NCBI GenBank assembly: GCA_002007465.1
Contig: LNAC01001831.1
Location: 24,109-88,108, forward strand
Source of the DNA: Ailurus styani
Lineage: Eukaryota > Chordata > Mammalia > Carnivora > Ailuridae
Length of the DNA: 64,000 nt
Direction of reading: 5' to 3'
Positions 35,307 through 47,320 of the stretch are shown here, piece by piece. The notes beneath the pieces were generated by a model that saw nothing but the letters and a program-made list of their open reading frames with translations, was not told the DNA's origin and made no database searches. Each line of letters starts with the position of its first letter. The stretch's first letter is position 1. The translations under genes and the position numbers were made by a program.

Positions 35307-35569
35307 AGGCAGTGATTCTTAATGGTGCCTGCATGCCAAACTTCTTGATTTAAAATCTTTGGGGTGAGGTATACACCTTTATCATGGCCCATTGAGTATA
35401 TGACTGACCAAACCAAACTGACCAGTGACCTGGAGTCTGGTATGAAAAATAAACTAGGTCAGTCAGCTGCTGCTTCTCAGAAATTTGAACCACCACCAGC
35501 AAAGAGGGAGGGCCAGACCTGAGGGGGATGGTGAGCTCCAGTCCCGTTGCGGCAAGCTGAACGCATGGA

Positions 35570-35645
35570 CTGGCATTTCTCAAACTTCATCTTGTGGCAG
35601 AGTCATCTGAGGGCTTTTAGAAACCAGGTTTGAGAACCACTGCCG
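35570..35645 (+). mobile_element. MER5A fragment
   Basis: 'ggcatttctcaaacttcatc', 'agagtcatctgagggctttt', then 'tttgagaaccactg': both ends of MER5A with the middle lost. Confidence 0.7.
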
Positions 35646-35729
35646 TAGACAAATAGAGGGCATGAGAGAGCAGAAGCAGGGAATGGCAGACAAATCCCAT
35701 TCACAGAGGCTCCAAAAGGGCAGACAACT

Positions 35730-35920
35730 AGAAAGGTGTCTTCAATATGTGGCCTCCAAACGACAGCATCGACATCACCTGGGAGCTCTTGAGAAAGGCA
35801 GACTGTGGGCTCCACTCCAAGCCTACTGAATCACAAACTTCGAGGATGCAGCCCACCAAAATGTGTAACAAGTCCCCAGTAGGATTCTGATGCACCGTAA
35901 GTTTTGAGAACCAATGAACT
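35730..35920 (+). mobile_element. MER5A remnant
   Basis: 'gacatcacctgggagctctt', 'ctactgaatcacaaact', 'taacaagtccccagtaggat' and 'ttttgagaacca' appear in consensus order. Confidence 0.8.
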
Positions 35921-35989
35921 ATAGTGTAGGTGCATCCCTGTAGCTGCTCTGATTCCAGAAGCAAACTCCAGATCTTGTACTTATAAAGA

Positions 35990-36110
35990 CAAGTACCTGG
36001 GACATCCCAAGGACACACACACCGGATTACCTGGGGCCGGGGACCAGGTGTCATATTTTGCCAGGTGATTCCAATCTACAGACATGTTTGAAAATGATTT
36101 CCTTAGGCCC
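35990..36110 (+). mobile_element. Probable MER5-type fragment
   Basis: 'ggattacctgg' and 'ccaggtgattccaatc' followed by 'tgtttgaaaa' fit a shorter fragment of the same family. Confidence 0.45.
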
Positions 36111-36904
36111 AGGAAAATAATATCCCAGGCTACTGAGAAACCCCTGTGCTGTGATTTTTGAAATCACCATCAGCACTTTCTTAGTGTTCAGGAATGCTGA
36201 AGGGATTCAATATGCCTGTAAGGGGAATGGTTGTCCTCACTGTCCACAAAGGGAGGGAAAGAGCTAGGTATTACTATTTCTGATGGAAGAAACAGAAACT
36301 TAGCGATGCCATCACGGTAGTAAATATAGAACCAAAATGTCAGTAAAAGCTTGGTAGCCCTGGAAATCATCCAAAGATTAAATGAGGCAGCCTGGAAAGT
36401 AACGTGGTTTCCTTCACCAGAGGAAGACAGTGAGTCTGGATGACCATCTGCACAGATGTTTTCAGAGGAATCCCTGAAGTAAGCAGGAGTTAGGACAAGG
36501 GGCAACCTTAGGTCCTGTGGAATTAGATTCCCTAACAGTTCGTGGATTCTCATTTCGTTATTTCCAAAAATCAGAAAGATAAACTCAGATGAAAATTATC
36601 TAACAGAATCATTGAGCCTTGAAAAATTTTTGCAAATCTACTTGTATTTTATCAGAATTCTGCTATTTTATATAAACCTCTTTTCACATTTCTAATCATG
36701 ATTTGGAAAATATCCATAATTAGTCTTGTCAATATGCTTTTTTAATATTTAATGCCAAAATATCAAGGCAATTCAGAGAAAGCAATAGTAAATTGATACT
36801 AGAAATTCCATCTCCATTCCAAATGTTGCCTTGAAATACAGACTCCTATTTTTAATTACTATGCTCCTACACTTGAGCTAAAAGGCATGCCTTAAATCAA
36901 ACCT
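36111..36904. other. Unique DNA
   Basis: A 121-codon minus-strand frame at 36188-36553 has no domain I recognise; no repeat seen. Confidence 0.4.
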
Positions 36905-37108
36905 ATTTTTTTAAAGATTTATGTATTCAATTTAGAGGAAGAGGGAGAGAGAGTGAGCAGGGGGCAGAGGGAGAGGGAGAAAAATCTCAAGCAGACTGAG
37001 AGCTGAGTGTGGAACCTGACACAGGGCTCAATCTCATGACTGCAAGATAGTGACCTGAGCCAAAAATCAAGAGTCAGATGCTTAACTGACTGAGCCACCC
37101 AGGTGCCA
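36905..37108 (-). mobile_element. CAN-SINE, older subtype
   Basis: Antisense head 'tgactgagccacccaggtgcc' near 37088-37108 with a purine-rich body. No target duplication can be read, in keeping with age. Confidence 0.88.
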
Positions 37109-37119
37109 TCCTGGGGTAG

Positions 37120-37505
37120 ACTGTTGATCATTGAGTTCCCTCCTTTTCCCTAACCCAGGACCCACTTCTACCCAGACTTCGCTGGGAAGAATGAATGTTC
37201 TTACCCCAGGGATGTTGGTAGGCTTGGGCATGAATCTTGCTTTGGCTAATAGGATATGGGAGAACTGGCAGCTCCAGTTCTGAGCTGGAGCCAAGGAGGC
37301 ATTGTGTGTGTTTGCTTGCTTCTGCTGGAGCTTCTGTCTTCCATTATGAGAAGAATGTGCTCTATCCTGTATATTCCCTCCATTTCAGCCCAGGCCCAAG
37401 ATAAAACTTGTGGAGCTGTCCCAACTTACCCCTGACCTGTGAACTGGAGAACAAACTTACTTACCATTACTGTTTTATGGTTTGGTTGTTTGGTGACCTA
37501 ATATG
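37120..37505 (+). mobile_element. Possible MLT1-like LTR
   Basis: 'atgaatcttgctttggctaa' and a terminal 'gtttggttgtttggtgacc' resemble the inner and 3' parts of MLT1. Heavily diverged. Confidence 0.4.
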
Positions 37506-37881
37506 GTACCAGACTCGTTTCTCCTACAAGTTTTTCCTTCTATTTTTCTTTCTTTCCTATTATGAAAATCTTTAGATGTAAACAAATATTAAAAATATGA
37601 AGAAGTATCTTTTACCTATCACCAAACCTAACATAAGAATATGTGCTATGTTTAGTTTTTTGTTTGCTTGCTTTGAAAGGAAATCCCAGATATCACATCA
37701 TTTCAACCATGCCCACCCAGAACTTTGGTATGCATTTCAAAACAAACAATATTTTATTTTATATCTCCAATGTGACTAGCATCTCTAACAAAATGAAGAA
37801 TCATTCTGGTGTATTTTCTGGTTCATTTTCTAGTGGGACCACTAAAATATCTTCAGTTACTTTTAAGTAACTTTTAATTAG
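37506..37881. other. Unique DNA
   Basis: Nothing recognised. Confidence 0.4.
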
Positions 37882-37891
37882 AATATTATCC

Positions 37892-38033
37892 CCTCTGGGT
37901 GCCTGGGTGGCTCAGTCAGTTAAGTATATGCCTTTGGCTCAGGTCACGATCCTGGGGTCCTAAGATCAAATCCCACATCGGGCTCTGCTCATCAAGGAGT
38001 TTGCTTCTCCCTCTGCCTCTCCCCTCTGCTCAT

Positions 38034-38086
<53 letters not shown>

Positions 38087-38111
38087 AATAAATAAAATCT
38101 TAAAAAAATAA
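37892..38111 (+). mobile_element. CAN-SINE with expanded CT tract
   Basis: The body ends in a CT run of about 40 bases (38039-38080). Target duplication aatattatcc at 37882-37891 and 38112-38121. Confidence 0.93.
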
Positions 38112-38529
38112 AATATTATCCTCTTCCTTATCATTGTTTTCATATCATTGCTTGTTGAAGAAATCAGATCAACTGTACCGTGGAAATAGTTCACATTCTA
38201 AATTTGGCTGTTATGTCATGGAGAGCTCTAACTTGTTCTCGCAGCCCCGAAGTATCAGTGAATTAGAAGATAGATCTAAGGCTTTATTAGATTGAAATTC
38301 ACATATGCTCTGATAGGGAAAGAAGAATGCTTTGTAGCTGGTGCCATGTACTGCATGCTGTATCATATTAGTAGTCTTATGAGGCCAGTTTATCTCATGT
38401 TTACTGTAGGGAAATATATCATTTAATTATTTATTTAATAGATACATAATTCAGTACATTAATAATAATTCAATATATATATTTCCTTCCCCTTCTTACA
38501 CAGAAGGTGGGGAAATATATAGATTTTCT

Positions 38530-38699
38530 ATTTCTTGACTTTTTTTTTACTTTAGAAATCTATTCTGCAAATCACTCCATACCAATATATGCAAATCTTT
38601 TATTCCTTTATTTAGCTGCATAATATTCCCATGGGTAAATATACTATAGTTTATTTAATCAGCTCCATGGATGGACATTTTACTTTATTTTATTTTATT

Positions 38700-38746
<47 letters not shown>

Positions 38747-39380
38747 TTTCACAGCGGGAGAGAGATCACAAGGAGGCAGAGAGGCAGGCAGAGAGAGAGA
38801 GGGGGAAGCAGGCTCCCCGCCAAGCAGAGAGCCCGATGCGGGCTTCGATCCCAGGACCCTGAGATCATGACCTGGGCCGAAAGCAGAGGCCTCAACCCAC
38901 TGAGCCACCCAGGCGCCCTGGATGGACATTTTAATTGGTTCTCTTTTGTTAATAAAAATAGTGCCACATTTAATAAAATTGTACACTTGCTCCATTTTAT
39001 CTTTGCAGATGTATTTTTGGGATTGAATCCTAGAAGCAGGATTGCTGAATCAGAGACTAAGTGTATATTTATTGTACAACACTGCCAAATTCTCCACAGG
39101 GGCTGTACCATTTTGCATTTTTGCTGGTCACATAGGAGAAAAAGCATTCTCCTCTGCCTTGCCATCAGAGTAAGTTAGCACACTCCTCCATGTCTGTAGA
39201 GTTATATTTCTTTTATTATAAGTGAAGTTGAGTGTGATTCAGAGTTCAAGAGTCATTTGTATTAATTTGCCTTTGACTCATCTTCTCATATCTCCTATTA
39301 TTTACCCAGAGAGTTGTGTTGGCCATTATCTTATCAGTTCTAGTAGCTTTTTAATATATTAGGTATATTAACTTTCTTTT
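38530..39380 (-). mobile_element. Old LINE-1 3' part, antisense
   Basis: Antisense L1M end: 'tagctgcataatattccc', 'ttgggattgaatcctagaag', 'caggattgctgaatcagag' and 'aggggctgtaccattttgca', then more interior sequence to about 39380 ('gctttttaatatattagg'). Interrupted by a younger SINE at 38683-38918. Confidence 0.8.
38683..38918 (-). mobile_element. CAN-SINE nested in LINE-1
   Basis: A long TTTA-expanded tail (about 38683-38748) and a complete body. Perfect 15-bp target duplication tggatggacatttta at 38668-38682 and 38919-38933. Confidence 0.97.
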
Positions 39381-39447
39381 TTAAATCCAATGCTTTATTA
39401 TTGCTTTTTGCTTTTGCATTTTGGGGAAAGAGCTCATAAAATGTGTT

Positions 39448-39632
39448 ACTGGGGTGCCTGGGTGGCTCTGTCACTTAAGCATCCAACTCTTGGTTTCAGC
39501 CCAGGTCATGGGATTGACCCCCGCCACAGGCTCCGTGTTCAGTGGGGAGTTTACTTGAGATTCTTTACCTTTCCCTCTGCCCCACCCTGCTCTCTAGCTC
39601 TCTCTCCAAAATAAATAAATAAATATTAAAAA
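39448..39632 (+). mobile_element. CAN-SINE, older subtype
   Basis: 'ggggtgcctgggtggctctg' head and ATAAATAA tail. A short target match aatgtgt flanks it (39440-39446 and just after the tail). Confidence 0.9.
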
Positions 39633-40129
39633 TAATGTGTCCTTACTGTTAAGTAAGATATTCTTGCACTGTTCTTTGTTATTCAACCTTTGTCAGATTT
39701 GCAACATTTTTAGTCTTTGTCATCGACAATCCATTTAAATAGCAGACATTTTTATTTATTTATTTTATTTTTTGTATCTTCTGAAATATTTTAAGTAATA
39801 TTACATCCTCTGGTCTTTACAGGTTCAGTAAAATATCCATGCAAAATTCTCTTGGTTCATCACAAGGTATTTTGCAGTTATGTTTTCTTCCTTCTCTGGA
39901 TATCGATCAGTGTAGATGTCCTATGTCCACTAGGATTGTTCTGCTAAATTATGTTTTCCTAGAAACCTCTCTCTTTCATCTAGGTTTTCAAATTCTTTTG
40001 AGTATATTTGTACAAACAGCTTCTTTTCCATATAAGTATTTGAAATATCATTTGTTTATTTTGTTGATGCTCTGTTTTGTTTTAAATTTCATTTGTTTAA
40101 AATATTACGTCCTCCTTGATATTTAAAAA
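39633..40129 (-). mobile_element. Probable antisense LINE-1 interior
   Basis: T-rich sequence between two recognisable antisense LINE-1 parts; phrases such as 'ttgtcagatttgcaacattt' resemble L1 ORF2 read backwards. The boundary is uncertain. Confidence 0.4.
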
Positions 40130-40680
40130 ATTGTTTATTTGTTCTTTCTCTCCTATATGGTTTAAGTAGCTAGTTATTTGGCTGATCCATTGATTTTTCA
40201 AAGAACCAGCATTTGGTCTTGTTTATTGGGTTTCCTATGTTTTCAATAATTTCTCAATAACTCCTTCATTATCTCTTATTTCTTTCTGGTTTCCTTTGTT
40301 TTATTTTGTCCTTTCCTAGATTTTTTGCATAGGAAACTTATTCCATTTGTTCTCATTTTTATTATTCTAAATAGTGGTCTGGATTTTCTGAGTCTTCCAT
40401 TACTTGTGGTCCATGGACTCCGATAGGAAAGGTTTCTATTAATATTGTTTCCTAGTTGATCCTCAGTTTTTATTTGTACTTCCCCTTGGTCTAAGAATTC
40501 TTTAATAGTGAGCCTCATTTTTTTTAACTTTTTATTTTCTATATGGTTTCCAGGTAGAGAGATGTGCATGCATTCATGTTGGTTATTGTTACTGATTTCT
40601 ATTTTTATGGCATTGTGATCAGAGTATGGCATTTTTATTGTTTTAATTTAATTTTATTATTTTTATTTCTCAAACTTAAA
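40130..40680 (-). pseudogene. LINE-1 ORF2 endonuclease-end fragment
   Basis: A minus-strand frame (40632 down to 40276, 118 codons) opens near the motif S-D-H-N-A-I-K, the catalytic-histidine end of the LINE-1 AP-like endonuclease, and runs into the linker before reverse transcriptase. ORF2 nicks target DNA and copies RNA into it. Plus-strand text such as 'ttttcaaagaaccagcattt' at 40196-40215 is the antisense of the following linker. The fragment is only about 1 kb from the ORF2 3' end at 39.1 kb, whereas a full element would have about 3 kb, so a large internal deletion or two insertions are implied. Confidence 0.65.
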
Positions 40681-42053
40681 TGACACTGGTCTTTATGGTC
40701 TATCAAATAGTTTAATGCATGAATGTTCCATGTATACTTGAAGGGGAGGTATGTTCTCCATTATCAGGATTCAGAATTTACATATATGCAAGCATATATA
40801 TGATTTATTTTGTCAATTATGAAACTTATTCACATGGTTGTGAATACTTGAAATGTAGTCTGTTCAGATGAAGATCTGATGTAAGTATAAAATACCAACC
40901 ATACTTTAAAGACCTAATATGAGCAAATAAATAAAAATATGTTACTGATAGTTCTTGAATTGATTACATATTGAAATTACAATACTTCAGATATATTGTG
41001 TTAAGTGAAATCATTTTTAAGTTAATTTTACTTTTTTACCTGGGCTTACATTACATGTGAGGAATACTTAAATTACTTAAATTACATGTGAGACTCATCT
41101 ATGCAGCTTACATTATACTTCTCTGTCCCATATCCTTCTTAAGTTTTTAGTTCATTTAGTTCACAGGTTCCTGTGGTTAATGTGTTTTTCTCTGTGCACC
41201 CCCTATAGTTTCTGCTTTATCAGAACTGCTGATTTGGCTGTGTTATTGGACACATAGGCAGTCATATTTTTTGCTTCTTGTTATGACTTGCAGTGTTGTG
41301 GAATGTCTTTTATAGCTTTGTTTAATGACTTTGGCCCATAGGTGACTTGCCTAGCACAAAAACCAGACATTGAAAATGTACTTTAATTTTGAAGTTTGCC
41401 AAAATACAACATTGCCTATTTATGTTGTGCTTATTCGAATAATTTGTGTTTTTCTTTCTAAATTCATTACATAAAAGCAAAATCATTTGTGGATATTTGC
41501 ATATTAAAAACAATAGACAAATGCCTATTTTTCTATTATCCTAAAATCATAATTTTCTTTGCTGCATAAAAAAAGCTCATATCTTTATTTTAGTGTTTTA
41601 CAAACCAAATAAAATCAGCTACTGGATTACACTTTTTCACTTTCAAATAGTTATTTTGAGATATTTTCTCCTTAGCCTGAAGCATATTGATCTTAGAGCC
41701 CAAAGCACATAAATTGTAAAGCATACTGGTTCTTCATGATATCTGGCTATTCTCATTAAGTATAGCTAAGGGAAAAAAATTAACTTCTCTTTTTCATAGC
41801 AGCCATTGGCAGAAATTAAAATTTCTTATTAATTGAAAGGTCCTTCTAACTTGGAAGAAGTAAAAACAGCAACAACAAATACAGTCCTTGGTATATAGTA
41901 AACATTTACTCAGTGTAGTTTCCTTCCTCTAATTGTCTAGAAAGTTGGATTTCCACAATATTAATGAAAATAGCACTTTGGTTGTTTCTGCTACTGTGAG
42001 TATTATATGGCCATGATGTCAATAAGTTTCATTAGTATTAATAGAATTAATGT
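40681..42053. other. AT-rich DNA, partly possible LINE-1
   Basis: 40690-40780 ('tggtctatcaaatag', 'gaatgttccatgtatacttg') looks like further antisense L1 ORF2. The rest is unassigned. No gene. Confidence 0.4.
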
Positions 42054-42070
42054 TGATATTGTTTAAGTTT

Positions 42071-42250
42071 CCCAACTTTTTTTGGGGGGGGTGGACAAGC
42101 AGGGGTAGAGGGAGAAGGAGAAAGAGACTCTTAAGCAGTCTCCATGCCCAGCTCACAGTTGACAAGGGGCTCGATCTCAAGATCCTGAGATCATGACCTG
42201 AGCTGAAAGCAAGAGTGAGACTCTTAACCAACAGAGCCACCCAGGTGCCC
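42071..42250 (-). mobile_element. CAN-SINE, older subtype
   Basis: Perfect 17-bp target duplication tgatattgtttaagttt at 42054-42070 and 42251-42267. Confidence 0.95.
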
Positions 42251-42267
42251 TGATATTGTTTAAGTTT

Positions 42268-43353
42268 TATTTAAAAAGTAAGAAGTTGGGATTTTAGGTA
42301 AAGATATAGATGGATGATTGGCACTAGTGAAAACAGTACTGGAGGCAAGTAGCACTAAAGGCTAGAGGAGGAAGAAAAAAGGCAAAATGATAAGGAAGAA
42401 GAAGGTAAGAAAGATAGTATTCAGAATTTAGTCCCACACAAAGGTATAGAATTGTGTTTGATTTACATGAATGAATGGTGCCCCACAGGATTTTGGAATT
42501 CAGTACAGTTTTATTGACAGCAATACAATTAACACAATAATTCAAACGCAGTGGGACAAAAGTCAAAGGATGAAAAAAATGTTTGGCAAGTTACCCCAAC
42601 AGGGGGTAGCCGAATTCCCCTTGGTCCTTCTTCTAATAATTACAGTGTTGGACATAACACAACCAACCAGCCAAGGAAACCTCTGAAAGGTGGAAAGAAG
42701 TTGGACTATTCAGGAAACGTCAGATTCAAGGAACAATGGGCAGCAAGTTCTCTGGGTTTCTTTATTGTCCCCACATATCCGGACAGAGAGCTGTAGGGGC
42801 TGACAACCAGAGCCACCAACAGGCATAGACCAAAAAATGGTTCAAGAGAAGCCCGTTCCCCCTAGGAGAAGGGCTCGACAAACAGCAGAAAACCTGTTTG
42901 ACAATACTGCATGTCCTTCAAATACCCACAGAAAAATGGGACTGTAGCCCACCCAACCAGGTGATGCTCTGTTTCCTCTTCCCAGCAGTGTCTGCAAGGT
43001 CTAGCTGTCAGCCGAGTCACCACACCCACCCAACTGCTTAAGTAGAACTAGGGTAGTCTGACTATACCACCCATGTGATTTCACTCACGACACTCATTTC
43101 CTATGCATTTTATTTGAAACAGAAAGAAACTAAAGAGAGGAATTTGGGGAGGAGGAATGAAGGGGAAAGAGACACTGAGAACAATGGGAATCTGGAAGAA
43201 AAGAAGGGCACCATGTTCTTGAAGGTATCCTGGAAGTGAAATTTGGATCATCTGGTCAAGAGCAAAGAAGGAGCCATAAGACTTCTGGAAAAGACAGGAG
43301 TCAAAGAGAAGCATAATTTTATATGGGGAATACAGAAGAGAGGACTTCTAGGT
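42268..43353. other. Unassigned, possible antisense LTR
   Basis: 42495-43060 has mixed composition and an antisense AATAAA-like 'gttttattgacagcaata' at its left, suggesting an old LTR in reverse, but no family can be named. No gene. Confidence 0.3.
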
Positions 43354-43369
43354 AAGAGAGAGAACTCAG

Positions 43370-43583
43370 GGCGCCTGGGTGGCTCAGTGGGTTAAAGCCG
43401 CTGCCTTCGGCTCAGGTCATGATCCCAGGGTCCTGGGATAGAGGCCCACATCGGGCTCTCTGCTCAGCAGGGAGCCTGCTTCCTCCTCTCTCCTCTCTCT
43501 CTGCCTGCCTCTCTGCTTACTTGTAATCTCTCTCTCTGTGTCAAATGAATAAATAAAATCTTTAAAAAAANAAAAAAAAAAGA
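43370..43583 (+). mobile_element. CAN-SINE, young copy
   Basis: Near the commonest form. Target duplication agagagagaactcag (43355-43369, 43585-43599). One unresolved base in the A tail at 43571. Confidence 0.96.
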
Positions 43584-43599
43584 GAGAGAGAGAACTCAG

Positions 43600-44730
43600 T
43601 GATGGTGTTGATGTGATGAGCCAGTCATACATGCAAGGGCCTTGCTAAAGTTATGCAGGACCCTCATCCTCAGCAGCCTGCACTGACTGATCTTCAGCCC
43701 AGCCCGCGTGTGAGCCAAACTCACACCAATTCACTGACCATTGTTTCCAGAAAACATGAGTTTTGTTTTTGTTTTTGTTTTTCAATTTTGGACTCTTCTG
43801 GAAAGTAGGGTAAGAGTTATTATTCAAGGCAAGATTCACAAAGAGAACTATACAGATGTGTCTCCAGGAGGTCCATAACAAACACTGAGAGGAGTATGAG
43901 AACAAAGGCATGAGAATATCATGGTGCAAGCTGCGGGGGCCTGGGGAATGATGGGCTACACTGAAGGTGGAATGCGACAACTGACTTTTGTGCACAAGTT
44001 GCTGACTGTGTCTGGTTCTTCTGATATAAGGGTCAAGGAGTTTAATCAAATTTGTGCTATTCTGTGATACACTCAGATGGAGGAGATTCCCTTTGCTGGC
44101 ATTTGAAATCCACATGGAAGTACAAATCTCCTTGTCTCTGTTTGCTCTTCCCTCTTGCCTTTGCCCCTCAGAGCCATTTACAAGGTCTTTCTCCCTTTCC
44201 TTCTTTTCTCTTTCTTTCCCTTCTGTTTCTTTCTTTCTTTCCCTCCCTTCCTTCCTTCCTGCCTTCCTGGCTTCCTGCCTTCCTATTTAAGATCAACTGA
44301 TGGGGATTGGAAGGGACACTCTTATTATTGTGAGAAATTACAGCTAACCTGCATCTGCATTCAGAAATCACAAAGGGAAGTAAAAAAGCTATGCCTGCAT
44401 AATCCAGATGTTGATGAATACAAGGACCCAGAGTTCCTTTCCATCCTTCAGAAACATTCCGATGCCCAACCTACAATCAAAAATAAGACCATGCAGTAGT
44501 AATGAGTTCAACAATGAAACTAAATTACTATAGCACTCAGAAGGCCAAGATTCAATTGCATTATACACTTTTAATTGCAATATAGAATATTTGTCAGAAA
44601 TGAACTTTGTATTTTCCCAGGATCAGAATTCCCTTTAAAAATAAATAAAACTCTATTGGTAACAAATATGTCTGTTTTTCTTTCCTAATAATTCCCAGTT
44701 TAGAGGAGAAGTTAATATCCTTTAAGTAAA
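43600..44730. other. Unique DNA with a pyrimidine-rich run
   Basis: A CTTT/CCTT-rich stretch at 44190-44284 creates long serine/phenylalanine frames that are artefacts. A 154-codon minus-strand frame at 43651-44115 has no domain I recognise. Confidence 0.4.
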
Positions 44731-44756
44731 GGACTAATGTCTTTCTATGGCAGTGC

Positions 44757-44765
44757 TTTTCTTTT

Positions 44766-44821
<56 letters not shown>
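44757..44821. repeat. (CTTT)n microsatellite, left of the gap
   Basis: Pure CTTT repeats running into the assembly gap. The 26 bases before it recur before the right-hand CTTT run. Confidence 0.95.
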
Positions 44822-45126
44822 NNNNNNNNNNNNNNNNNNNNNNNNNNNNNNNNNNNNNNNNNNNNNNNNNNNNNNNNNNNNNNNNNNNNNNNNNNNNNNN
44901 NNNNNNNNNNNNNNNNNNNNNNNNNNNNNNNNNNNNNNNNNNNNNNNNNNNNNNNNNNNNNNNNNNNNNNNNNNNNNNNNNNNNNNNNNNNNNNNNNNNN
45001 NNNNNNNNNNNNNNNNNNNNNNNNNNNNNNNNNNNNNNNNNNNNNNNNNNNNNNNNNNNNNNNNNNNNNNNNNNNNNNNNNNNNNNNNNNNNNNNNNNNN
45101 NNNNNNNNNNNNNNNNNNNNNNNNNN
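44822..45126. other. Assembly gap, 305 N
   Basis: Unresolved bases. By comparison with the LINE-1 at 47321-47880, the missing part should hold about 250 bp of antisense LINE-1 3' UTR plus more CTTT. Frames drawn through it are meaningless. Confidence 0.99.
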
Positions 45127-45237
45127 CCCCACCCTGCCCCTCAAGTTCCTCATATCAGAGAGATCATATGATAATTGTCTTTCTCTGATTGACTTATTTC
45201 GCTCAGCATAATACCCTCCAGTTCCATCCATGTTGTA
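45127..45237 (-). mobile_element. LINE-1 3' end, antisense, cut by the gap
   Basis: Nearly the same sequence as 47566-47677 (shared 'ttcctcatatcagagagatc' and 'gctcagcataatacc'), so the same LINE-1 subfamily. It is 5'-truncated at 45237. Confidence 0.9.
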
Positions 45238-45272
45238 GGACTAATATCTTTTTATGGCAGTGCTTTTCTTTT

Positions 45273-45345
<73 letters not shown>

Positions 45346-45370
45346 TTTCTCTCTTTCTTCTTTCTTTTTT
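45238..45370. repeat. Duplicated flank and (CTTT)n, right of the gap
   Basis: ggactaat.tcttt.tatggcagtgctttt repeats the bases at 44731-44760 with two mismatches, then a second CTTT run. Read together they form an unusually long target duplication around the LINE-1. Confidence 0.85.
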
Positions 45371-47305
45371 TTAACCCATCTGCTTTGTCAGAAAAGTCCC
45401 CTAACTCTGATATTTATACAATTTCATGCAAATGATAATCATGCAAATCTGAATGTCATCTTCAAAGACCCTTTTATGTCAGGCAACCCCTTTACAGGGA
45501 AAAAATAAACAATTTTATGCATGCATGCTTGATGCCAGTCCAATTAATAAAGGCTTTTTTTGCTATGCTTGTCTACAAGCAAGTTACTCTTTTGAAAATG
45601 AACAGAGGGAGAATGAGATAAAAGGTCTGTATTGTTTTCTTACAAATTTTACAGTTTCATTTTTTAATTTGTGTTTGGATGTGAGGATCTTGGTGCAGAT
45701 GGTGTGATAGTCCACAGTATGTTCTGACAACCTGAAATGATAACAAAGATATGCAAATTGAGAGGGTGCTTTAGATGAAAGCCAAAACATCCAATTTCAC
45801 AATAGCTGAAAACAAACCGATATGCCCAGCAAACTACTCAGAGTAGCACTAGGAAATGTAACAGTGCCAAAACAAATTATACTGATGACATTACCAGTTT
45901 GTTGAATTATATTGGCCAGCTTAATGTTGGTTACATTTGTCTGCATTGGCACTTTATTTACTGCACAAAACAACTTTTCTAAAAAAGCAAACCAAAACAA
46001 AGCCAAAAGAAAAAAATAAACTCAATGAAAAAATCAATCTTCATAATTGCAAAAAAAATTATGGGATTATTTTTGCACTTAAGGAATGTTTAGTGATATT
46101 TAACATATCCAAAAGTAAAAAAAAATGCAAACACTTAAATTTTAAGGAAAAAATTCTCAGAAATTTATGATTTTGTGTATATTATTGCAAATTAAACATA
46201 GCAGTCCACAAAATGGGGCTTAATAAGTAGTAAAGTTCCCATTACTTCATCAAGAAATTTAGCCAAAATGACTAAAACAAAATGGCTTTCAACAAATTTA
46301 TTGATATTAATCCATATTATTAATAAATAATTTTAAAATTCAGTGGTTCAGAGTATAAAATGGATTATGTCAGAAGAAAGGAGCAAAGAAAAGAAGTCAA
46401 TAAAGAAGGAAAAGTAGAAATATATATTGTAAAAATGAAAACTCATGATTATAAAATGTAATTTATAATATATTCAAATCTCAGAATATATATACAACAT
46501 TAGGCATTATTTTGTATTAAACTTAAAAAATTCATTGGAAAGCACTATTTAGAAGCTATTTTTCTATCATATCTGAAGTTGGCAGCCTATTTCATAATTG
46601 TTGAAATCTAACATTCTGGAATAAAAATGTTGCAAATGGGAATGATATTTTAATCATAAATCCTAGTATAACTATAATTCAAGATGGTTGGAAGATTCTG
46701 ATAAAGATTAATACTTACTAATACAGGTATATTTTTAAGGGAAATGTTTTACAAACTGAAGCCAAATTTCAAAAGGTTTTCTTTCTTTTATTTATTTCTT
46801 TTTTGGGGGGGGAGGGTTGGATAATTAATTTAACCTTCCATTAGAAATGAAAATCCAACAAACAAATGCAAACATAATTGTGGAGAACGCAGTAACCCTT
46901 TCTAAATCAAAAAAATGTTTCTACAAGGAAGCTGTGTTGGCTTTTTCATTGTTCATGCTTTCGCCAAATAACTTAGACCTAAACGATTTACAGCTCCTAC
47001 CCCTTACAACCTAGAGTATCCAGAAAATTCATTGCACACTTGTTGCTCAGAAATCCATTTGCCAAATGCAGGAGCTATGCAAATAGGTGAGTAAAAAAAT
47101 CAGTATTATGAAAACATTATGATTTGGGATTCACCATGAGAATAAAAAGTACCAGGTAACATTACTCACAGCAGGAATCTACATTTCTCAACACATCAGA
47201 ATATTTCTTAGTTAAAAGTATTTTTAAAAGGGTCTTATCTTCCTGTAGGAAGGCAGCATATATTCACCATAGGGCAGATAATGATCAAAGAGGGTGGAGA
47301 CAGTC
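45371..47305. other. AT-rich unique DNA
   Basis: No gene. Two octamer motifs ATGCAAAT lie at 45426-45433 and 45441-45448, a spacing of one and a half helical turns. Otherwise unassigned. Confidence 0.4.
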
Positions 47306-47320
47306 TAATGCACATTCCTT

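Noticed and set aside
38039..38080. CT runs as separate microsatellites
   Set aside because: They are expanded pyrimidine tracts belonging to the CAN-SINE bodies at 37892-38111 and 52889-53120.
44734..45231. Frames of 144-165 codons across the gap
   Set aside because: They consist of CTTT repeats and N bases.
45426..45448. Double octamer as an enhancer
   Set aside because: ATGCAAAT is frequent in AT-rich DNA and recurs elsewhere in the window (for example near 47077 and 10787), so the pair alone is weak.
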